From Clostridia bacterium (GTDB lineage Bacteria; Bacillota; Clostridia; Lachnospirales; Lachnospiraceae): 64,000 nucleotides of DNA. This document shows positions 52,113 to 62,010 of the stretch, piece by piece (the first letter of the stretch is position 1; every line of letters starts with the position of its first letter). Where the stretch lies: assembly GCA_910574475.1 (NCBI GenBank), contig CAJTAT010000001.1:310001-374000 (forward strand). The letters run 5' to 3'. A program made the position numbers and the translations under genes. The notes beneath the pieces are model-generated. The model was given only the letters and a program-made list of their open reading frames with translations. It was not told where the DNA came from and did not search any database.

Positions 52113-53253
52113 TTTCTTCTCCATATACAGGCTTTCCTCCAAAGATTCCACTGTTATACATTTTGGGAATATTTTGGGAATTTCTTGGACGTTCCTGTGA
52201 AAATCTATGGATCCTACTTCCTGCTGTCCCGTAAAACTCAACCGAATATTCTTGATCAGGGCGCAAAATAGAATTGGACAAAATATTCGTTCCATGTGAT
52301 ACCATAAGCATCTGCGCCCGCTTTGCATGCTTCATAAAATAAGTAATCAAAATATTCATTAATTCATTATGCAGACCACTTGAAAATTCATCAATCAACA
52401 GCAACCCTTCCTGCTCAAGAACAGGAAGGTAAGCCGTCAGCACTTTAATCAAAGCCCTATTTCCCAAAGACTCCTGAATGAAAGGAACGGACACCGATAA
52501 TCCTTCTCTCTGATAGAATAGTATTTTTTGCGGAGAAGTAATTGTATGACTTCTATCTTCTACTATATTCGTATATTGGATTCTCTGATCATAATGAATT
52601 GCTTCTAAAAAATCATTGATTTTCTCTGTTCCCCCCTGCTCATAATAAGCTTGTGTCTCTCCTGCAAATTCCTGCGCATCTAATGTAGCCGGAGCAGCGC
52701 TGACATATCGGGAGCTTTTCAAATAATCCATCCATACAGTCAATAGAGAGTCTTTTAATAAACGTCCGTTAAAATACAACGTTCTTAAAAAAAGTCCATC
52801 TGGTTTGATCAAACCTTCATTGTATACAGTTTCCTGAGTTTCAAAGTAATCTCTCGCGCTTTTTCCCACTCTTTCAAACAGAAGCACATTATTCTTTTCT
52901 AATCGTTCACAAAATATTTCTTTTGCAAAATTGTATCTTAATTCAAAGGAAATTTCCTGACTTTGCACCAAAAACTCGTAAGTAATACAAAATTCCCGTG
53001 TTTCAGACAAAAGACACTCATAGAAACACATCTGAATATGATTTTCGTCAAACAATAAATTCAAAAAAAGCCTTAGCGCTTCTAAAATCGTAGACTTTCC
53101 ACTTCCATTACCACCGACAAACACCAAACCTTTCAATATTCCGCCTGATGATACGTTTTGTGGCAAAATAGTATAATTATCATCCTTATGTAACTCAATC
53201 ACTGTCTTTTCTTTAAAGCATTTAAAATTTTCTATGGTTATTCTGGAAAGCAT
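52096..53253 (-). CDS. AAA/ABC-type ATPase (RloA/AAA15-like)
   Basis: The 385-residue soluble ATPase has Walker A GGNGSGKST (47-55), a signature-like region PFIQESLGNRALIKVL (about 260-275), Walker B GLLLIDEFSSGLH (about 282-294) and the H-switch LMVSHGTNILSNS (about 316-328). This layout belongs to ATPases that pair with nucleases in abortive-infection systems (OLD, RloA, PtuA and similar). It precedes and overlaps the RloB-like gene. The start at 53253 follows GGAGGAACC. There is no membrane partner. Confidence 0.88.
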   Translation of the reverse strand: MLSRITIENFKCFKEKTVIELHKDDNYTILPQNVSSGGILKGLVFVGGNGSGKSTILEALRLFLNLLFDENHIQMCFYECLLSETREFCITYEFLVQSQEISFELRYNFAKEIFCERLEKNNVLLFERVGKSARDYFETQETVYNEGLIKPDGLFLRTLYFNGRLLKDSLLTVWMDYLKSSRYVSAAPATLDAQEFAGETQAYYEQGGTEKINDFLEAIHYDQRIQYTNIVEDRSHTITSPQKILFYQREGLSVSVPFIQESLGNRALIKVLTAYLPVLEQEGLLLIDEFSSGLHNELMNILITYFMKHAKRAQMLMVSHGTNILSNSILRPDQEYSVEFYGTAGSRIHRFSQERPRNSQNIPKMYNSGIFGGKPVYGEENEDLL

Positions 53254-53582
53254 ATAGGTTCCTCCAGTTCATTTTATATCACTTAGTATACCCATATTTC
53301 CGTCGGATCGCAATATTTTTGCCCTGTTCTGTCTATATTTTTTGTGGCAACTTCTTTTTATAAAAATTTAATTTGTTATTCGTAAGAATTTGGCGTATAC
53401 TGACGTTATCGAAGGATTCTTAAGTTTTCAGACGTTTCTGTCACACAATCCAGTAGATAACACACAACATCAAAACTGTATCAGAAAGAAAGATATGGTA
53501 TTGTACCAGGCGTCTATATCCTTTATAATATAAGCATGCCTACTATTATCCGCATCTTTCTTTTGGGAAAGGAGCTTACAGT
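53254..53582. other. intergenic region, no gene seen
   Basis: The AT-rich DNA carries divergent promoters: toward the ATPase on minus, and toward the small nuclease remnant on plus (GGGAAAGGAGCTTACAGT before its ATG). No frame or strong hairpin was found. Confidence 0.5.
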
Positions 53583-53840
53583 ATGAATAATCAATACACA
53601 TTTCTAATGAAACCAAAGGTGGATTTCTGCTTTAAAGAACTTATGGAGGATGCAGAAATCCGTAAAGGATTTATTTCCGCATTTTTGTTTATGACAGCTC
53701 AGAAAGCGGTATATTCTAGAACTGCCAAAGCTGACAGGAAGCTTCCATCTCCCGGGAAAAGACTTGTGCAGGCTTAGTCGAAAAGCTTTCTATTCTTCCT
53801 GAGATAGCAGAAACGTATCTGGAAAAATATTGGGTTGAGT
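53583..53840 (+). pseudogene. Rpn/PD-(D/E)XK transposase-nuclease remnant
   Basis: The first 35 residues (MKPKVDFCFKELMEDAEIRK, GFISAFLF) match the N-terminus of Rpn-family recombination-promoting nucleases common in Lachnospiraceae (normally about 300 residues). After MTAQKAVYS the frame becomes unrelated and stops at 53777. A further scrap (EKLSILPEIAETYLEKYWVE) reads in another frame up to 53840. Most of the gene is deleted. Confidence 0.7.
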
Positions 53841-53880
53841 GATTGTTTGTTTTTAGATGTTAAAAACGAAAACAGAATAC

Positions 53881-53920
53881 CCTCTCATGACAAAGGCACA
53901 CAAAGTCTTTGTCATGAGAG
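53881..53920 (-). terminator. terminator after the surface-protein gene
   Basis: CCTCTCATGACAAAG and its perfect complement (15 bp) lie around a loop of about 10 bases, with T-rich sequence on the plus side (ATATCTTTTTTG). It can serve both converging units. Confidence 0.75.
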
Positions 53921-53977
53921 GATATCTTTTTTGAGGCTCTTACAAATGAATTATCTGTGTTTCATAACTATATCTGT

Positions 53978-56900
53978 CTATTTCCCAGACTCTCTTCTAA
54001 AATACAGCAGAATACAGGCTGCCCCTGCAATCATGGACAGGACGATGTATCCAACAGCTGTTGCAGGATCTCCCGTCTGAGGGGACTTCACTACCTTGGT
54101 ATTTGTTGTATTCGTTTTTTCCTGGCTGCCGGATCCGCTTCCCTCCCCGGGCTCCTTGTCCTTATACGTGATCGCATAGGTGGAAAACCGATCCGTTTCT
54201 ATGGTTATCGTATCGGCATTGTTATCAAGATCCTCCAAAAACTCCCCCTGGCCGTTGTGTACACGGACTACAGCAAATGTTCTCTCCTTTGTGCTGTCCT
54301 TCAAACCATTTGGTATCTCTATGGTAATTCTAATCTTTTTCGCTGTCTCGCTGATACCGCTGCGGCTTTCCCCTATCAGTTTATAGAGATTCAAGTCCAG
54401 GTACTGGCCTGCCTTATAGCCATTCAATACCTTCTTTACTGCTTCTTTCTCCCCATTACTGATAGTAGATGTGACATTTCTCACATCAAGCACAATCTTA
54501 ATTTCTGTTCCATTTGCTACCTGTGCTTTCTCTTCTTCTGTCAAAATCATATCTGCAAGATCTTTTTCTGAAGTGGCAAGACTGGTATCTGGAGCATTTT
54601 CTCCCTTTTCCACCTCTTTTGCAACCTCACTCGGCTGGGGAGTAGGGGTTGGGGTGGGCGTCGGATTTGGGGTAGGATTTGGGGTAGGATTTGGCGTCGG
54701 CGTGGGCGTCGGTTTCGGTGTAGATGCAAGCTCCTTTACAGCTTCCGTCTTCACTGCTTTACATACCGTACACGTATAGGTCTTTACTCCCTTGGCTGTC
54801 TCTGTTGGCTGCGTTGTGATGGCTCCCCCATCCCATGTATGGGCTGCTTTTCCTGAGACCTCTTCTGTATGACTGCAGGTGGCCTTATGCCAGTGGTAAC
54901 TGTCATCCTTTGACCAGGCCGTGTCAAATGTGTGTGTATGTGTAAGCATAGGCGCTATTTCATAGCCGCATATGGTACAAGTCTGGGCAGATGTTTCCGT
55001 AGCTGCCGGCCCTGCTGTGTGGGATTCTGTCCTCAATGCTTCGCCGCATACCGTACAGGTTTTCCAGTGGTTGGAAGCATCCTTTGAGAAATCTGCGCTC
55101 TCTGTATGAGCCTCTGTCTTTGGAATGGCCTCTGTAGATCTGCCTATCTCTCTGTTGCAATCAGAACAGTAAGTAATGACATCCTTGGAACCTTCTTTCC
55201 CGCAGGTTGCTTCTGTTATGATTTCCTCCCGGGTAGCTAACGTATGCTCTGATTTTGATGTGTCGTCGCTCTCGCCGCATACACATTCCTTCCAATGGTG
55301 TGTTTCATCTGAATTTTGTATGGTATAAGCGTGCTTATGGCCTTCCTCTAACATAGGAATTGTCTCGGTTCTAAGCTCTCTACCGCATACCGTACAGGAA
55401 TAGGTTCTTACGCCCTCTGCTGTTTCTGTGGGCCGGGTGGTCACTGTACCGCTGTTCTCTGTATGGGCTGTTTCGTTGAACTTTGATCCGCAGTCTGTGC
55501 ATTCCTTCCAGTGGCTTGTCTCATCCCCTGTCCATTCTGTGCCAGGGTTATGCCCCTTTGCAGGGATTGTCTTCGGAGTTGTGCTTATGGTCTCATTGCA
55601 GACGGTACATTTGATTACCTCATCGTAAGAGCCTACTACCGTACACGTTGCCGCCACTTCATTTTCCCGGACAGCTTCCCCTGGCGTATGGGCGGCCAAA
55701 GGTGTTTCTTCGCCTTCTTTAATCAAATAGCTGCATACGGAGCAAATCGTATCTGCTTCTTTCCCTTTTTGTGTACAGGTTGACGCCACAGCATTGTCGG
55801 CTGTTGTTTCTGTATGTGCTGCAGAATCTTTCACAAACAAGCAAACTGTACATGCGTGATGGTGGGTCTTTTCGTCGCTGATCCAATCGTCGCCAAAGGT
55901 ATGCGCTTCTTTTGAGTTTACGTCTGCTGCACCGCACTTCGTGCATACTTTCCAGTGATTCTCACCGTCACTGTCATATTGGCTGCCATATTCGTGCTCA
56001 CATGGGGCCGGCTCTGGACAGTCTGTGGTGGATACTTTCAGGATATCCTTGGTGTATATCAGATCTGTGTCGTAGGTATAAGTCAAAGCTGAGCTGAGGT
56101 TGTTGAAGGTACATCCTGTCTCTGAGCTTTCGCTTGCCCCTTTTAAGAGCAGCCTATCTGGATTCCCAATGGTTCCTTCATCGCAGTTGGTAATGTCCAC
56201 AAGGTAGCTTATCCCATCTAACACAACGATATTCCACATATGTCCGCCTGCTCCGGTACCGCCTGCCATAGTGCCTGTCACGGTGTAGCAGTCAATGCCG
56301 CTCAAGTCGCAGAGGTATTGAAATGCTTTTGAATATCCCTCGCAGACCACGTTTGTGCTGGGGTCTCCATCGAATACCCATACAAGCTGCCAGGGGTCGC
56401 CATAGGGAGTATCTTTTTTATCTGCTGCTTCATTATTATAGCTGGTAAGATCGCAGATTTCTTGGCAGAAGGCTTTGATTTTATCATACTCTGTCATCGC
56501 TTCGTATTTTGATGCGATTTGCTGTGCGTTTGATACGGCGGTTTTGGCGGAGTTGATCTTGGTGGAGTCTACGGATAGATAATAAACCTTTTCACCTATA
56601 GTTTCTGGTGCAACATCTGGATCCTTATAATTTTCTGAAACTGCAAATTTCAATGTGGCAGATGACAAAGTGGAGGTGTATGAGTATCGGTATCCCGTTG
56701 TTTTGTCGTACCAGTAGAAGTCTGCTGGTAAATCTACCATTAAATGGTCAACTGCACTTTCAATCCCCTTTGTCAGTTCATCATCACTTTCAAAGGGCGT
56801 ATCCCATGTAACAGAAATTCCACTTGTCTTCGTTTTTGTGCCATTTGCAATGGCTTCTATTTCAGTACGAAGTTGATCATAGATCTGGCGTGTGGCTCCG

Positions 56901-57157
56901 GTCAGGTTGTAACCATAATCTTTATAGGTGGAGATACCTTCTCCATAAAAAAGCTGCTCAATGTACATGGCTTCAAGTTCTGCGCTGCCAGGCAGGTTTG
57001 AGGGGGCAACAGATACGTATTCTGTTTCTTTTGTTGGACTTGATTCCTGTGTGCCGGCTTTTGATGCAAGGGCAACTTGTTCCAGTGGGGGTGCGAATAG
57101 GCCCAGGGTGAGCGCAGATACTATGATGAGTGCGCTTAATCGTTTGGTTGGATTCAT
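53978..57157 (-). CDS. cell-wall-anchored transglutaminase-fold protein with Cys-pair repeats
   Basis: The 1059-residue surface protein has a signal peptide (about 1-31) and a transglutaminase-like domain (about 200-380) with likely triad Cys272 (VCEGYSKAF), His306 (GGHMWNI) and Asp321 (LVDITNC). About eight repeats follow (about 385-840), each with a W..C..C or C..C pattern, such as HWKVCTKCG and HHACTVCL. A Pro/Thr linker (PTPTPNPTPNP) and a beta-rich domain (about 880-1000) come next. The C-terminus carries sortase motif SPQTG near 1025, a hydrophobic helix and RRESGK. The Cys pairs may bind zinc. The enzyme part may crosslink or cleave peptides at the cell wall. Confidence 0.88.
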   Translation of the reverse strand: MNPTKRLSALIIVSALTLGLFAPPLEQVALASKAGTQESSPTKETEYVSVAPSNLPGSAELEAMYIEQLFYGEGISTYKDYGYNLTGATRQIYDQLRTEIEAIANGTKTKTSGISVTWDTPFESDDELTKGIESAVDHLMVDLPADFYWYDKTTGYRYSYTSTLSSATLKFAVSENYKDPDVAPETIGEKVYYLSVDSTKINSAKTAVSNAQQIASKYEAMTEYDKIKAFCQEICDLTSYNNEAADKKDTPYGDPWQLVWVFDGDPSTNVVCEGYSKAFQYLCDLSGIDCYTVTGTMAGGTGAGGHMWNIVVLDGISYLVDITNCDEGTIGNPDRLLLKGASESSETGCTFNNLSSALTYTYDTDLIYTKDILKVSTTDCPEPAPCEHEYGSQYDSDGENHWKVCTKCGAADVNSKEAHTFGDDWISDEKTHHHACTVCLFVKDSAAHTETTADNAVASTCTQKGKEADTICSVCSYLIKEGEETPLAAHTPGEAVRENEVAATCTVVGSYDEVIKCTVCNETISTTPKTIPAKGHNPGTEWTGDETSHWKECTDCGSKFNETAHTENSGTVTTRPTETAEGVRTYSCTVCGRELRTETIPMLEEGHKHAYTIQNSDETHHWKECVCGESDDTSKSEHTLATREEIITEATCGKEGSKDVITYCSDCNREIGRSTEAIPKTEAHTESADFSKDASNHWKTCTVCGEALRTESHTAGPAATETSAQTCTICGYEIAPMLTHTHTFDTAWSKDDSYHWHKATCSHTEEVSGKAAHTWDGGAITTQPTETAKGVKTYTCTVCKAVKTEAVKELASTPKPTPTPTPNPTPNPTPNPTPTPTPTPQPSEVAKEVEKGENAPDTSLATSEKDLADMILTEEEKAQVANGTEIKIVLDVRNVTSTISNGEKEAVKKVLNGYKAGQYLDLNLYKLIGESRSGISETAKKIRITIEIPNGLKDSTKERTFAVVRVHNGQGEFLEDLDNNADTITIETDRFSTYAITYKDKEPGEGSGSGSQEKTNTTNTKVVKSPQTGDPATAVGYIVLSMIAGAACILLYFRRESGK

Positions 57158-57266
57158 GATGGTTTTTCCTTTCTTTATTCTCTGTGCCCCTGTTGGGGGA
57201 GAGTATTATAATAATGGAGCAAAATAGTTTTACATTCCTATTATCATAGATTCTTTAAAATTAGTT

Positions 57267-57827
57267 TTATTTCTTTACACCTCCCTGCATATTTCGCATA
57301 AGAACGAATATCCCATACCCTGCTGCTGTCCCGAGAACGTTATGTATGATGTCATCCAGCTCGCACAGGCCGCATTTGAGAAGCAGTTGCAAAATTTCTA
57401 CCAGACAGGAACAGAACAGCCCAATCAGGATGGTAAGAAAAAACATTTCCCACTTTTTAGTTTCTAACTTTCCGACAATCAAAGGAAACAGAGTGCCTAC
57501 TGGCATAAACATCAAAATATTCAAAATGATTTCTAATATAATTTTAAATCCATATCTTTGAATCCCCCATTTGTAGGACCAGAATAATTCCAAACGTATC
57601 TGTGATGTCTCCATTTTCTCTCTGGTAAACACAGCTCCACAGAGGATAAAAAGCAGGTAAACCGTCAAGAGTCCTAGAAGAACCGCCTTCTTTTTGTTTA
57701 CACCAAATAGGTTTCCTTTTATCAAAAACAAGAAATATAGAAACGTGACAGTTATTATTACAATCCATGTGGGTAGGTTCCATTTAGGAATGTATTGTGA
57801 CTGTGTTATAAATTCTGTGAAGTCCAT
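57267..57827 (-). CDS. VanZ-like membrane protein
   Basis: The 186-residue protein has about five transmembrane helices and the VanZ-family pattern: short acidic loops, NILMFMPVGTLFPLI (about 108-122) and EILQLLLKCGLCELDDIIHN (about 144-163). VanZ in glycopeptide-resistance elements lowers sensitivity to teicoplanin, but most relatives sit in polysaccharide or cell-wall clusters without known action. Here it is the last gene of the exopolysaccharide cluster, 93 bases after the flippase gene. Confidence 0.85.
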   Translation of the reverse strand: MDFTEFITQSQYIPKWNLPTWIVIITVTFLYFLFLIKGNLFGVNKKKAVLLGLLTVYLLFILCGAVFTREKMETSQIRLELFWSYKWGIQRYGFKIILEIILNILMFMPVGTLFPLIVGKLETKKWEMFFLTILIGLFCSCLVEILQLLLKCGLCELDDIIHNVLGTAAGYGIFVLMRNMQGGVKK

Positions 57828-57920
57828 GAATCTCTGCCTTTTATTCTTTATATCAATCTAATATTTGTAAATATAATTCAAAGTTAATATTTCTATTGTA
57901 TAAAAAACACTTCATAACAC

Positions 57921-59462
57921 TTAAGCTTCTAATTTATGCTTTAACTTTTTCAATAATATCCTGCAATATGAAAATTCTTCCGTCCGATGAAAGCACACAT
58001 AGACATATATGTTAGGAACTACTATGGCAATTATCAATCTACAAATAAAATTAATATATCTATTCATTAAGGTCACAAAATCGCATAAAGTAGCTGCTGT
58101 AAAACAACAAAATATTGTAACTAAAATATAGCAAATATAGTTCATAAAATATTTTTTTACACTCTTTTTAAATACTTGTTTGTATATAAGATATGGATCA
58201 TACCAAACTTGCGTACAGGTACGCGAAATTGTTGTAGCTAAAAAGATCCCAATCATTCCCCATCTTTTTCCCATAAAAAAATCAAGCACTATATTGAGAA
58301 GTGTCATGACTGCTGGCCTAAACCAACCTTGAACAAAAAGACCATTTGCGTTCCTAAACGACTCCACTGGAAACACCATGACTGCTATAAAAAAATTTGC
58401 TACCAATACCTTTATAATTGAATTTGAAATTTTATAAGCTTGTCCAAACCATATCTCACCCACAAATGGATTTAGTAGAACCATAAGGCAGGTACAACAA
58501 AAACATGTAATCCAAAATGATATAAAATTCATTCTATTAAAAACAATTTCCTGTTTTTTATTATCTGTTGTTGCTACTAAATTTCCTATACTTGATTTGG
58601 TTGCACTTACAACATGGTTTATCGCTATACGCAAACTATTTATTATTAATGTAAAATTGCTTATTATTGCCACTTCTACTGTGCCAACAAAAGCAGCAAC
58701 AAATATACTGTCTGTACTATTAATGACAACACCCGATAAGTTGTAAACTGTAAGACAAGCAAGGTCGCGATATAATATCTTTTTTTCCTTTAAGTAAAGT
58801 TTTTCTTCTGTGTTTCCAAAATAGTTCGGATAACGTTTTATTGAAATCTTCGAAAGAATTAGATTACGTAAAATAGAAGCAACCAAATGAACAATTAAAT
58901 ATGCATAAAACTTTTGAAATATTATGAGTAATATTACTTCAATAAGACACTCTACGGTAAATATAATGGAACTCCAATCTGAGATAACTCGTGCTTGTTG
59001 ATCTGCGCGTAACAGAACAGTTCTATAAATTAAAAAGTATGAAAATGCTGTAGTCACAACATACATCAAAAAAATTCCTTTTATATTTTCTGATATATTT
59101 GGTACATCATTAACAATATAATCCAAAAATGGAGTACATAATATTCCCGTAATTAATACTATAATACCAATAATATTAAAGGCCTTTTCATAAAATGACA
59201 GCAATGCAGAAATTCTTTTTTCATCTCTTTGCGCAAGTGGCTTATATAATGCATATACCATAGAGCTGTCTAATCCCATTTCCATCATAGATAAAACTTG
59301 TAGTATGTCAGTAAAAAGTCCTGATACACCCGTGTATTCATTACCTAAGATATGAATAAATGCAGTTCTAATGACAAGCTGAACCAATATCTGAATAATT
59401 ATATATCGCAAACTTGCAAATGAATTCTTTATAACGTTATTCGTTCTATTGCTCGCCATCAT
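57921..59462 (-). CDS. polysaccharide flippase (Wzx-like)
   Basis: The 513-residue membrane protein has about 12-14 helices, with the general pattern of the MATE/MOP exporter superfamily, branch PST (polysaccharide). The start RTNNVIKNSFASLRYIIIQI and a later cytoplasmic-loop pattern fit. It should flip the lipid-linked repeat unit across the membrane. It overlaps the polymerase gene by 17 bases. The sequence is AT-rich, like the rest of this cluster. Confidence 0.85.
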   Translation of the reverse strand: MMASNRTNNVIKNSFASLRYIIIQILVQLVIRTAFIHILGNEYTGVSGLFTDILQVLSMMEMGLDSSMVYALYKPLAQRDEKRISALLSFYEKAFNIIGIIVLITGILCTPFLDYIVNDVPNISENIKGIFLMYVVTTAFSYFLIYRTVLLRADQQARVISDWSSIIFTVECLIEVILLIIFQKFYAYLIVHLVASILRNLILSKISIKRYPNYFGNTEEKLYLKEKKILYRDLACLTVYNLSGVVINSTDSIFVAAFVGTVEVAIISNFTLIINSLRIAINHVVSATKSSIGNLVATTDNKKQEIVFNRMNFISFWITCFCCTCLMVLLNPFVGEIWFGQAYKISNSIIKVLVANFFIAVMVFPVESFRNANGLFVQGWFRPAVMTLLNIVLDFFMGKRWGMIGIFLATTISRTCTQVWYDPYLIYKQVFKKSVKKYFMNYICYILVTIFCCFTAATLCDFVTLMNRYINFICRLIIAIVVPNIYVYVCFHRTEEFSYCRILLKKLKHKLEA

Positions 59463-60783
59463 TCAGACTTCTCCTCTCATGAGAATAATGGATACAAACC
59501 CCTACCGCTAAGGCTCCCCACAAACCAATACTATGCCAAAAAGTAAGAGAAACAAGCAATTGACAACCACGAGCAAAAAAAATCAAAAATACATCTTTCC
59601 ATTCGTCCAAATCTTTCATCATAAATATCTTTATAGAAGATACAACTAACCATACAATAATAACCGTTCCTACGATTACTCCAAAGTCAATAAGAATCTC
59701 TAAGAATATCTGATGAGGATGTGCGACATAAATCAAGTCTTTTATAACATGTCTGCTTCCCATTGCCCCATAGCCCAATGGGTTCTTCTTAATCATCTCT
59801 ATTGCAACTGCCCAGATTTTTCCACGCCCTGAATCATCTGCAATTGAGCCATTGAGTAATTTTATTAAAAAACGAGAGGAAACATTAAATTTATTCAATA
59901 TCTGTACCATAAACGTGATTATTAATGGGAAAAAAATCCATAATGCAATGGCAAGTAATATAATTGTTGTAATAAGTAAAACCTTTTTTCGCGAGTTACT
60001 AATTTTTAATAAAACATATAAAACAAGAAAAATGGCAATATCCAAAAATGGGCCACGTGATCCACCTATCAATATTATTGAAATGCCTATTATTGCACCA
60101 ATCCAGTCACTTACTTTTCTTTTTTCAAATGCGCTATGTAAAAATACAAGAACAAAAATCAAAACACTATATCCCAGAGATAAATTATAAGACATATGTA
60201 TTTCATATCCATAAATACTAGTATCCATCCAATACCCACGAAATGTAGCAAGTACCACATGCAAACCATAGTAAATATACATAGGCCAGGCACTTAATTT
60301 TATACATTTCAATATTCTTTTTGGATCATTAACAAGTCTTATAAAAAAGTATATATATAAACCGTTATCTGGAAAAAACACATAATTTAACACACCATAA
60401 TCTTTTCTAGAATACCATGGTTCATACTCTGGATGAACTAAATATGTAATAGCAAAAAATACTGCTATAAAAAAGACTATTATCCAAAAATCAACTACAA
60501 TATTAATATCTCTCTTTTTTAGAAGAACTATCAAAATAAACGGACTATAAGTAATAAGTACTGCAATTACTCTAGCGTAAGAAGAAATGTCTACTACTGA
60601 TAGTAATACTTCAAATACAGCTGTAGATAAAGGAAGGCAAAGATATAAGAAAAAAAGGGCATCTATCAATTGATCGAGCCGTATTTTTAATCGATTATTT
60701 ATTGTTACCTTAATAGTCAATAACCTCCTCACTATTTTAGGTGAATAATTACAGTATATATTCTTTTTGCAAGACAAATTCAT
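59446..60783 (-). CDS. O-antigen ligase/polymerase-type protein (Wzy-like)
   Basis: The 445-residue membrane protein has about 11 helices and a large loop late in the chain (NGSIADDSGRGKIWAVAIEM, about 315-335; VAHPHQIFLEILIDFGVI, about 360-378). The sequence GRGKIW..A and the H-x-x-x-L-E pattern are typical of Wzy/WaaL proteins. It probably joins flipped repeat units. It overlaps the CapA-like gene by 35 bases and the flippase by 17, which signals one transcript. The start used (MNLSCKKN) has AGGAAA about 12 bases upstream. Confidence 0.8.
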   Translation of the reverse strand: MNLSCKKNIYCNYSPKIVRRLLTIKVTINNRLKIRLDQLIDALFFLYLCLPLSTAVFEVLLSVVDISSYARVIAVLITYSPFILIVLLKKRDINIVVDFWIIVFFIAVFFAITYLVHPEYEPWYSRKDYGVLNYVFFPDNGLYIYFFIRLVNDPKRILKCIKLSAWPMYIYYGLHVVLATFRGYWMDTSIYGYEIHMSYNLSLGYSVLIFVLVFLHSAFEKRKVSDWIGAIIGISIILIGGSRGPFLDIAIFLVLYVLLKISNSRKKVLLITTIILLAIALWIFFPLIITFMVQILNKFNVSSRFLIKLLNGSIADDSGRGKIWAVAIEMIKKNPLGYGAMGSRHVIKDLIYVAHPHQIFLEILIDFGVIVGTVIIVWLVVSSIKIFMMKDLDEWKDVFLIFFARGCQLLVSLTFWHSIGLWGALAVGVCIHYSHERRSLNDGEQ

Positions 60784-61957
60784 TATGTATTACTTTTCCT
60801 GAGACAGTCGTATAGATTTGCATCATTTCCCTTTTTAACTTTTCCAAATCCGTTGCATCTTGCAATAATGCAGCATACTCATCAACAGGATATACAGTTA
60901 ACACCTTATTTTTTTCCTCTACCATCTTTAACACGGAAAAAGAGCTGCTTACTATTTTTTTTTCAATATAAAGGTGTACTGCCAAACCATATTCAGGCAA
61001 ATGTTCATGCAACAAATAAACAGAACTTGGAGAAATACTGTAATTTCCTATAGAATAATAACATGGTACACCAGATATTATTCTTGCCTTTTGAACTATA
61101 TGTGGATGTGATCCAATAATCGCATCCACACCCATTTTCAATACTTCATTAAATATGTATTCTGTAAACTTCCCTGGTTTTATATTAAATTGACCACCTA
61201 TATGAGGATAAAAAATAATAATATCTGCTTTAGTCTTTGCTAGCGCAATATCTTTTTTTAGCTTTTCAATATATGGTCGCACTGTTTTTTCATTTAGATA
61301 ATTATCTTCTCTTGGAGTATTATATCTTCTATGTAAAACTTTTTTTAAACGAATTTTTTTCTCTTCTGAAACAAACCTGCCAAAAGTTCGTTTTAAACTA
61401 GAAATTTTGTTTTCCTCAACTTTAGCTCCATATACTAGCTCATGATAGGGGTGTAACAAATTAACCATGACTTCTTCTTCTTCGCTTAAATTAAAATGAT
61501 TTACAGCATAATTAGTGCCATAGGTATATGTTATAATTGCAATATTTATTCCTCCATTTGTTGTAAAATAACAACCCTCCTTGCGCGCTTTGGGCGTGAT
61601 CCAAGTCCCTGTATGTTGAATTCCATTTGCATCCAAAATTTCATTTGTACGTTTGAGCCCTGTAAGCCCTCTGTCTAAACAATGATTGTTAGCAGTTGCA
61701 ATCAAAGAAAAACCTGCTTCCTTTAAAGCACTCGCAAATTCATCAGGGGTATTAAATGAATACAATGCATTTGTATACCTCTCAGCTTTACCTGCCAATG
61801 GAGTCTCCAAATTGCCAATCAAATAATCCGACTCCGAAAATAATGATTTTGTATTACAAAACAAACTACTAAAATCATAATCTCCGCCCTTTTGTTTTGC
61901 AGCCTTCAAAAGTGGTTTTTCGCACATTATATCGCCAACAAATGTCAGTTTTATCAT
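60749..61957 (-). CDS. CapA-like phosphatase in polysaccharide cluster, no membrane anchor
   Basis: The 402-residue protein begins directly with the CapA domain (MIKLTFVGDIMCEKPLLKA). Motifs are IGNLETPLAGK (about 47-57), TANNHCLDRGL (about 90-100), ITYTYGTNY (about 138-146) and GSHPHIVQKARII (about 279-291). Unlike the CapA protein at 50135 it lacks signal peptide and anchor, so it may act in the cytoplasm. It lies inside the cluster between the ATP-grasp gene and the polymerase. A step in modifying the repeat unit is plausible. Its exact reaction is unknown. Confidence 0.85.
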   Translation of the reverse strand: MIKLTFVGDIMCEKPLLKAAKQKGGDYDFSSLFCNTKSLFSESDYLIGNLETPLAGKAERYTNALYSFNTPDEFASALKEAGFSLIATANNHCLDRGLTGLKRTNEILDANGIQHTGTWITPKARKEGCYFTTNGGINIAIITYTYGTNYAVNHFNLSEEEEVMVNLLHPYHELVYGAKVEENKISSLKRTFGRFVSEEKKIRLKKVLHRRYNTPREDNYLNEKTVRPYIEKLKKDIALAKTKADIIIFYPHIGGQFNIKPGKFTEYIFNEVLKMGVDAIIGSHPHIVQKARIISGVPCYYSIGNYSISPSSVYLLHEHLPEYGLAVHLYIEKKIVSSSFSVLKMVEEKNKVLTVYPVDEYAALLQDATDLEKLKREMMQIYTTVSGKVIHNEFVLQKEYIL

Positions 61958-62010
61958 AAAAAATCTTCCTTAAATAAGATAATCCAAATATAACTTTATT
62001 TACTTAATAG

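Noticed and set aside
54640-54720. Short regular repeats that could look like a CRISPR array
   Set aside because: They encode the PTPTPNP linker in frame; there are no spacers.
54471-54779. Gly/Val-rich plus-strand frame
   Set aside because: It is the reverse reading of the Pro/Thr linker of the surface protein; low complexity and no ribosome site.
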